A stretch of 64,000 bases of DNA. It comes from Chryseobacterium mucoviscidosis. GTDB taxonomy: Bacteria > Bacteroidota > Bacteroidia > Flavobacteriales > Weeksellaceae. The stretch lies in assembly GCF_002177115.1 (NCBI RefSeq), contig NZ_MVAG01000057.1:124001-188000 (forward strand), in the 5' to 3' direction. The position numbers and the translations under genes are program-made. This document shows positions 58,372 through 64,000 of this stretch, piece after piece; position 1 is the stretch's first letter; each line of letters starts with the position of its first letter. The notes beneath the pieces are model-generated. The model made no database searches. It was not told the DNA's origin and saw only the letters and a program-made list of their open reading frames with translations.

Positions 58372-61300
58372 ATGTCTCAAAACAAAAGAATTTTCGTAGA
58401 AAAAAGAGGAATTTTCGATGTGGAAAGTCCAAAAATTTTTGATGAAGTAAAAGCGGTTATTCCGTCCATCCAAAAAGTAAAAGTATACAACGTGTACGAT
58501 ATTTTCGGATTAAATGACGGTGAATTCGAAAAGGTAGTTAACAGTACTTTCGTAGATCCGGTTACTGATATTTTAATCGAAGAAAATCCTGCACAGGGAA
58601 TTTATTTCGCATTGGAATTTTTACCGGGGCAATACGATCAGCGTGCAGATTCTGCCCAACAATGTATTGCTTTGCTGACTGGAAATGAAAAATCTAAAGT
58701 AAGAAGCGGAAAGCTGATCGAATTCGAAGGTATTTCCGAATCTGATTTGGTGAAAATCAAAGACCTTTTGATTAATAAAGTGGAATCTCAGGAAAAAGAT
58801 TTATCAACTTTAAACATTCCTGCGGAAGAAACACCGTCAAAAGTTATTGTTCATGAAGGTTTTATCAATTTTGATGATGCTCAGCTTGAGGAATTCTTTA
58901 ATAATCACGGTTTTGCTTTAGGTTTGGATGACTTGAAATTCATTCAGGAATATTTTAAATCGGAACAGAGAAATCCTACAGAAACGGAACTTAAAGTTTT
59001 AGACACCTATTGGAGCGACCACTGTCGTCACACAACATTTGAAACGGAATTGTCTAATATCGAATTCGAAGGACAGTTTAAACATACATTGGAAACCATT
59101 TTCAATGATTATATCGAAAAAAGAAAATTCTTAGGACGTGAATTGAAGCCTATTTCCTTAATGGATCTGGCAACTGTTTGCGGAAGATATTTCCATAAAA
59201 CAGGCAATTTGGAGAATCTTGTGGTTTCTGACGAGATCAATGCCTGTACAATCCAGATTGAAGCTGAATACGATGGTAAAAAAGAACCGTGGTATTTATT
59301 ATTTAAAAACGAAACCCACAATCACCCGACAGAAATCGAACCTTTTGGTGGTGCTTCAACTTGTTTAGGTGGAGCGATCAGAGATCCATTATCTGGGCGT
59401 TCTTTTGTTTTCCAAGCGATGAGATTAACGGGTGCTGCAGACGTTTTGGAACCGGTTGATAAAACATTACCGGGAAAATTGTCTCAAAAAACAATCACGA
59501 AACAGGCAGCAAACGGATATTCATCTTATGGAAACCAAATTGGTTTGGCGACAACAATGGTTTCTGAAATTTATGACGAAGGCTACAAAGCGAAAAGAAT
59601 GGAAGTTGGCTTCGTTGCCGGAGCCGTTCCTGTGGATTGGGTAAGACGTGAAAAACCTGCAAATGGTGATTCTATCATTATTTTAGGAGGAGCAACAGGT
59701 CGTGACGGAGTTGGAGGTGCAAGCGGAAGTTCGAAAGAACAGGACGAAACTTCAATCCACACCATGAGTTCTGAAGTTCAGAAAGGAAATGCCGTTGAAG
59801 AACGTAAAATTCAGAGATTGTTCAGAAATCCGGAAGTAACGAGACTGATTAAAAAATCCAATGACTTCGGAGCGGGAGGTGTTTCTGTGGCAATTGGCGA
59901 AATCGCAGATTCTTTAGAAGTTAATTTAGATGTTTTACCATTAAAATATGAAGGGTTAAACGGAACCGAGCTTGCTATTTCCGAATCTCAGGAAAGAATG
60001 GCGGTTGTAGTAGAACCAAAAGATAAAGAACAGTTCATCAAATTCTGTGAGGCTGAAAACATTGTTGCTGTTGAGGTGGCAAAAGTAACAGACTCAGGAA
60101 GAATGCAGATGTTCTGGAAAGGCGATAAAATTGTTGACCTTTCAAGAGCGTTTCTAGATACGAATGGCTGTTCAAAAAGTCAGGAAGTTAAAATTACCCA
60201 TCTGAATGAAGTAAAAGAAGAAACACCTGCATTTAATGAAGAGAATTTCCTAAAGATTTTAAGCGATAAAAATGTTGCTTCTCAGAAAGGATTGCTGGAA
60301 ATGTTCGATTCATCGATTGGTGCAACTACGGTTGCAATGCCTTTGGGTGGAAAATATCAGCAGACTTTAATGGAAGGAAGTGTTCAGACATTGCCGATCA
60401 TCGGAGCAAAAGATATTGAAACCGTTTCTCTGGCGAGTTGGGGATTCGATGCAGAAATTTCAAAGCAAAACTCACTTTTAGGAGCTTCTTATGCTGTTGT
60501 AGAAAGTGTGGCGAAAATCGTTGCAATGGGTGGCGATTATAAAAACATCAGATTCAGTTTTCAGGAATATTTTGAAAAATTAGGTCAGAATCCTGAAAAA
60601 TGGGGAAAACCTTTGGCTTCACTTTTGGGAGCTTACGATGCTCAGATCAGTTTCGGTTTAGCAGCCATCGGTGGGAAAGACTCAATGAGCGGAACGTATC
60701 AGGATCTGAATGTGCCGCCAACGTTGATTTCGTTCGCTTGCGCGAATGGCGAGAAGAAAAATGTGATCTCTCCTGAATTTAAAAACGAAGGAAATAAAGT
60801 GTATTTCTTCAGTCATATCGCTCAGGAAAACGGACTTCCAAATTACGATGCTTTAAAAAATATTTATGAATTTATTTTCGAAAATATCAAAACAGGAAAA
60901 ATCGTTTCTGTAAAAACCGTAAAAGAAGGCGGAGTAGCGGTTGCTTTAGCAAAAATGACCTTTGGAAACAGATTAGGCGCTGAAATTACGGTTGCTGAAA
61001 ATGCATTATTAGCGAAAAATATCGGTAGCTTAATCATCGAATCTAAAGAAGAATTAAGTTCTGTAAATCTTCAATTGATAGGTCAAGTTGTTTCAGACGA
61101 AGTTTTAACGATCAACAATCAACCAACAACCATAGACAAATTATTAGCTGCAAATACGAATACATTCGAAAACCTTTTCCCAACTGTTGAAAAAGAAAAA
61201 ATTACAGTTGCTATTGATGAGAAATTAAACTCAATCAATCCTAGAAATATCATCATCAAAAAACACGGAATTGCTCAGCCAAAAGTATTTGCGCCTGTTT

Positions 61301-62067
61301 TCCCGGGAACAAACTGCGAATACGATACATTGAACGCTTTCGCAAAAGAAGGCGCTGCAATCAGCAGTTTACCTTTAATCAACATCAATCACCAATTGCT
61401 GGATGAAAGCATTGATGCTTGGGTTGAAGAGATCAAAACTTCTCAGATTCTGGCTTTTTCAGGAGGGTTCTCAGCGGGTGACGAACCAGACGGTTCTGCA
61501 AAATTCATCGTTAACGTTTTGAAAAACGAGAAGATGAGAAATGCCGTTCACGAATTGCTCGACAGAGACGGAATGATTATCGGGATCTGTAACGGTTTTC
61601 AGGCGTTGGTTAAATCCGGATTATTGCCTTACGGAAGAATCAAAGATTTGGATGAAAATTCGCCGACGTTGGCTCACAACGCGATCAGAAGACATATTTC
61701 CCAAATGGTCAATGTAAAAGTCGTCAATGACGAATCGCCTTGGTTAAAAGGAATGAAAGATCAGGTTTTCACCATCCCGATTTCTCACGGTGAAGGTCGT
61801 TTCATGGCTTCGGAAGCGGAAATTCAGAAGCTGTATGAGAATGGACAGATTGCCACTCAATATTTAGACTTAGAAGGAAATATTGCTCACGGAATGCCTT
61901 TCAATCCCAATAATTCATTATTCGGAATTGAGGGTGTCACAAGTCCTTGCGGAAAAATTTTCGGAAGAATGGGACATCCGGAACGTTTTGCAGAAGGTCT
62001 GTTTAAAAATATTCCAACCGCAAATTATCACAACATCTTTAAAAATGGAGTGGAGTACTTCAAGTAA
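58372..62067 (+). CDS. purL: Phosphoribosylformylglycinamidine synthase
   Basis: A 1231-residue single-chain FGAM synthase. The N-terminal PurS-like domain is followed by the linker with TYWSDHCRHTTFETEL (about 209-224), the synthetase domains (FKNETHNHPTEIEPFGGAST, GGATGRDGVGGASGSS) and a C-terminal glutamine amidotransferase with IIGICNGFQALVKSGLLPYG, whose Cys is the nucleophile, and IPISHGEGRF. It makes FGAM from FGAR, glutamine and ATP. A low-complexity NNQPTTID segment near residue 916 is encoded by AACCAACAACCA, similar to one in the macroglobulin gene. Confidence 0.96.
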   Translation: MSQNKRIFVEKRGIFDVESPKIFDEVKAVIPSIQKVKVYNVYDIFGLNDGEFEKVVNSTFVDPVTDILIEENPAQGIYFALEFLPGQYDQRADSAQQCIALLTGNEKSKVRSGKLIEFEGISESDLVKIKDLLINKVESQEKDLSTLNIPAEETPSKVIVHEGFINFDDAQLEEFFNNHGFALGLDDLKFIQEYFKSEQRNPTETELKVLDTYWSDHCRHTTFETELSNIEFEGQFKHTLETIFNDYIEKRKFLGRELKPISLMDLATVCGRYFHKTGNLENLVVSDEINACTIQIEAEYDGKKEPWYLLFKNETHNHPTEIEPFGGASTCLGGAIRDPLSGRSFVFQAMRLTGAADVLEPVDKTLPGKLSQKTITKQAANGYSSYGNQIGLATTMVSEIYDEGYKAKRMEVGFVAGAVPVDWVRREKPANGDSIIILGGATGRDGVGGASGSSKEQDETSIHTMSSEVQKGNAVEERKIQRLFRNPEVTRLIKKSNDFGAGGVSVAIGEIADSLEVNLDVLPLKYEGLNGTELAISESQERMAVVVEPKDKEQFIKFCEAENIVAVEVAKVTDSGRMQMFWKGDKIVDLSRAFLDTNGCSKSQEVKITHLNEVKEETPAFNEENFLKILSDKNVASQKGLLEMFDSSIGATTVAMPLGGKYQQTLMEGSVQTLPIIGAKDIETVSLASWGFDAEISKQNSLLGASYAVVESVAKIVAMGGDYKNIRFSFQEYFEKLGQNPEKWGKPLASLLGAYDAQISFGLAAIGGKDSMSGTYQDLNVPPTLISFACANGEKKNVISPEFKNEGNKVYFFSHIAQENGLPNYDALKNIYEFIFENIKTGKIVSVKTVKEGGVAVALAKMTFGNRLGAEITVAENALLAKNIGSLIIESKEELSSVNLQLIGQVVSDEVLTINNQPTTIDKLLAANTNTFENLFPTVEKEKITVAIDEKLNSINPRNIIIKKHGIAQPKVFAPVFPGTNCEYDTLNAFAKEGAAISSLPLININHQLLDESIDAWVEEIKTSQILAFSGGFSAGDEPDGSAKFIVNVLKNEKMRNAVHELLDRDGMIIGICNGFQALVKSGLLPYGRIKDLDENSPTLAHNAIRRHISQMVNVKVVNDESPWLKGMKDQVFTIPISHGEGRFMASEAEIQKLYENGQIATQYLDLEGNIAHGMPFNPNNSLFGIEGVTSPCGKIFGRMGHPERFAEGLFKNIPTANYHNIFKNGVEYFK

Positions 62068-62087
62068 AAGATCATCAATAAATAATA

Positions 62088-62120
62088 AAATGCCTTCGTT
62101 ACATAACGGAGGCATTTTTC
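62088..62120 (+). terminator. Terminator after purL
   Basis: AAATGCCTTCGTT and AACGGAGGCATTT pair over 13 bases (one G-T) with a four-base loop and a T run. Confidence 0.92.
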
Positions 62121-62125
62121 TTTTT

Positions 62126-62180
62126 ACCGTAATTTTTCCTGATTTACGGAAAACCGTAAAGAAAATGCTGAAAACCGTAA
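62126..62180. promoter_or_regulatory. Cluster of CCGTAA half-sites upstream of the membrane protein operon
   Basis: ACCGTAA occurs at 62126-62132, 62153-62159 and 62174-62180; the middle one is part of the perfect palindrome TTTACGG-AAAA-CCGTAAA (62143-62160). The last two sites are 21 bases apart, two helical turns, and the cluster ends 43 bases before the ATG. The same palindrome type occurs at 5477-5492. Confidence 0.5.
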
Positions 62181-62223
62181 TAAATTGCCGCTGTAAATAA
62201 AGATTTAAACAAAAATTTTAACT

Positions 62224-63258
62224 ATGAAAACAAAAATTACTGCAACCGATTTATTTCTCGGTATTTTAGCTGTAATGCTTATCGGTGTTAGTTTTTACCA
62301 GACCTGGCTCGGTTTACAGCAGATTTTTGGAGGGAGCTCCTTTGTTATTGCTTTGGTGCTTTCTCTTATCCTGCTTTTTTTACTTTGGCAGATAAGAAGG
62401 GCAAAAACCAGCGGACAGTCTCCGTCTTCACTAAGCTGGATCTATTTTTTCTTTGCTTCATTTTGTTTCGTTGCCAATTTTAATGCATTGTATACAAGGT
62501 TTATGAGAACCGATATTTATACAACAGAACTGCGTAATGTTAACGAAAAATTCAGTGCGCTGGAAACGGATGTAGAATCTAAGCTGAATTACTCCGTCCC
62601 CGATGCTAAGACAAGACAGGCGATCCGAAGTGAATTAAATCTTTTGAAAATTCAGATCAGTGATCCTAAAAATGTCGGGATCGGACCGGAAGCAAGACAA
62701 ATTATTGCAAGAATTGAAAAAATGATCGGCAAAAAAGTAACGCCTCTTACACCTGTAAGTGAAACTCCTGACGGATATGCAGATCTTGCCGACAGAATGG
62801 AAGAACAGATCGTACAGATGGTTTATAACCTTACTCCGGAAGAAAAAAATCTGATGAGTGATATTAATAATGCTTCCGTACGATGGAATAAAGAAATTCA
62901 GAATCTTTTACAGATGAATCCTGATGTAATAAACCTAATGGCTCAAGGGCAGATTGATAAATCTTTAACAGAGTATAACAGACTCGGATCAAAAGCAGAA
63001 TCTATTTTGGGAAAAGATAAACTGAAATTTGAGCCTACCCATTCTGAAACGCAGGAAGTAGGAAAAATAGGATATGCTTTTAGCCATGCCATCAAGAATT
63101 TCGGGATGTTTCAGTTGGTTGTTTTAGCAGGATGTATATTACTGGATTTCGGTATTATGTTTATCATTCTTTTAATGCCAACAGAAACTAACAGAAATAC
63201 AGGAAACAGCAGCGAAAGTATCTTTACCAGCAAACGCAGCGGAAAAACAATAATCTAA
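62224..63258 (+). CDS. Four-span membrane protein with soluble helical domain (344 aa)
   Basis: Hydrophobic segments lie at about 8-30, 36-58, 74-95 and 292-320. Between the third and fourth is a helical, charged domain of about 190 residues (VNEKFSALETDVESKLNYSV, RQIIARIEKMIGKKVTPLTP, EEQIVQMVYNLTPEEKNLMS). No family is recognised. It may be a membrane anchor or sensor. The P-loop gene starts 15 bases downstream, so the two proteins probably work together. A cluster of palindromic sites precedes it. Confidence 0.7.
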   Translation: MKTKITATDLFLGILAVMLIGVSFYQTWLGLQQIFGGSSFVIALVLSLILLFLLWQIRRAKTSGQSPSSLSWIYFFFASFCFVANFNALYTRFMRTDIYTTELRNVNEKFSALETDVESKLNYSVPDAKTRQAIRSELNLLKIQISDPKNVGIGPEARQIIARIEKMIGKKVTPLTPVSETPDGYADLADRMEEQIVQMVYNLTPEEKNLMSDINNASVRWNKEIQNLLQMNPDVINLMAQGQIDKSLTEYNRLGSKAESILGKDKLKFEPTHSETQEVGKIGYAFSHAIKNFGMFQLVVLAGCILLDFGIMFIILLMPTETNRNTGNSSESIFTSKRSGKTII

Positions 63259-63273
63259 TACAAAGTATAAAAT

Positions 63274-64000
63274 ATGGAATGGGAAAATGAACCTTTGAAA
63301 CCATTGTCTTTTGATAAAGATCAGGAAGTTCTTAAACCTTTGACTTTTGATGAAGAAGACGCACTGAAGCCTTTGTCTTTAGACCATAACAAAGAAGCTG
63401 TGAACGATCGTTTTGTTCCTATTGCAAAAGGCAATGTCTCGGAAATTAAAAATAAAGACAGCAACTTCGTGTTTTTTTTCGGAACTGCTTCTTCCGGAAA
63501 ATCTGTTATTTTGGCAACCATGCTTTATTATCTCAGATCGAAAGCAGGAGTTATAAGACCCAAAATAGGGACACCAAATACCGCTGAAGCAGAAAGCCTT
63601 CTTTATGATTTTTTTGAAAATATCAGTAAAGGAATTTTACCTGCAGGAACAGTAAAAGATCAGGTAACGAGACTGGATCTTGTTTTCGAACCTAACAATA
63701 AATCGAAGAAAATAAATCCCATTAACCTTACTTTTTTAGAAACTTCAGGAGAAAATCATAACGAAATAAAAAGGGGAGGAAGCTATCACAGCAGCATAGA
63801 AACCTATCTTTCTGCCAATCTTCCTCTTACATTTATAATTGTAACAAGCTATGAAAGCGCGCATAAAGATGATATTTTAATCAATACTTTTTTAAATAAG
63901 CTTGAAAAGTATGAGAAAAAATTAAAATCCGTCAATATTATTCTGGTCATCTCAAAATGGGATAAATCCGGAAGAGCCAATGTGGAAGCCTCGGCGGAGC
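63274..64000 (+). CDS. P-loop GTPase-like protein, N-terminal part (cut by window end)
   Basis: The frame from ATG 63274 stays open to the window end (242 codons seen). Three imperfect repeats of LKPLSFD type open the protein (residues 8-13, 20-25, 31-36). The P-loop is FFFGTASSGKS (about 68-78), a Walker B-like strand is INLTFLETSGEN, and NIILVISKWDKSG resembles the G4 specificity motif of GTPases with Ser in place of Asn/Thr. This layout recalls the GTPases of bacterial conflict systems and membrane-associated P-loop NTPases. The rest of the gene is outside the window. Confidence 0.65.
   Translation, partial: MEWENEPLKPLSFDKDQEVLKPLTFDEEDALKPLSLDHNKEAVNDRFVPIAKGNVSEIKNKDSNFVFFFGTASSGKSVILATMLYYLRSKAGVIRPKIGTPNTAEAESLLYDFFENISKGILPAGTVKDQVTRLDLVFEPNNKSKKINPINLTFLETSGENHNEIKRGGSYHSSIETYLSANLPLTFIIVTSYESAHKDDILINTFLNKLEKYEKKLKSVNIILVISKWDKSGRANVEASAE

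Noticed and set aside
1..64000. CRISPR arrays, rRNA genes and known insertion sequences with transposase
   Set aside because: No regularly spaced repeat-spacer pattern, no rRNA-like sequence and no transposase frame were found on reading both strands.

Overview
The window looks like a chromosomal segment of a Chryseobacterium-like member of the Bacteroidota (Flavobacteriia, Weeksellaceae). The basis is the AT-rich composition, promoters with the Bacteroidota -7 box TAnnTTTG, a SusC/SusD polysaccharide-utilisation locus (PUL), many signal peptides ending in Ala-Gln, and typical Flavobacteriia families (DUF2911, DUF4197, DUF2490, plant-type glutaminyl cyclase). The genus is an inference from overall resemblance; there is no rRNA here.

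Layout. 1-3.0 kb: end of a PIG-L deacetylase gene, a 34-residue membrane peptide and an SSS symporter in overlapping frames, then a DUF2911 protein. 3.0-6.7 kb: a very AT-rich accessory stretch on the minus strand (GIY-YIG/T5orf172 protein, DUF2971 protein, 43-residue peptide, XRE repressor) and, divergent from the repressor, a 189-residue protein of unknown function. 7.2-13.5 kb: a minus-strand operon for a TonB-dependent siderophore-type receptor, two DUF3526 permeases and an ABC ATPase, preceded by a small His/Cys-containing secreted protein. 13.7-14.8 kb: a second XRE/189-residue module, then tRNA-Arg(ACG). 15-18.8 kb: a BtuF-like lipoprotein, mtgA and a Gcr-type membrane protein. 18.8-21.6 kb: a minus-strand operon UbiA-like / recF / unknown / DUF721. 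21.6-34.9 kb: a giant alpha-2-macroglobulin, ecotin, a SWIM protein, small enzymes of the VOC and DUF1569 types, DUF2490 and bestrophin genes, separated by repeat-rich intergenic DNA. 35-43 kb: a small Cys-containing secreted protein with a divergent XRE gene, SRPBCC and VOC proteins, two tandem glutaminyl cyclases, deoxynucleoside kinase, ArsC-like, DUF493 and DUF4197. 43.5-55 kb: a PUL (SusC, SusD, LamG lipoprotein, two GH144-type enzymes, esterase, GH3) best read as a beta-1,2-glucan locus. 55.8-62 kb: purB, an unknown exported protein and purL. 62.2 kb to the end: a four-helix membrane protein and a P-loop GTPase-like protein cut by the window edge.

How the genes work together. In the PUL, a surface SusCD pair and LamG lipoprotein would capture glucan, a surface and a periplasmic GH144-type enzyme would cut it, and periplasmic GH3 would release glucose. 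The two glutaminyl cyclases would cap the N-terminal Gln left on many exported proteins after signal peptidase cleavage.

Most unusual signals. (1) A duplicated module in which a nearly identical 189-residue protein, leader and terminator are paired with two unrelated XRE repressors and two different palindromic operators. (2) A 165-bp MITE-like palindromic element in two copies, one with a clear target duplication inside another repeat. (3) Two further families of structured intergenic repeats. (4) A TTACGG-N4-CCGTAA palindrome at two distant promoters. (5) An alpha-2-macroglobulin without its thioester motif. (6) The membrane protein/P-loop pair at the right edge.
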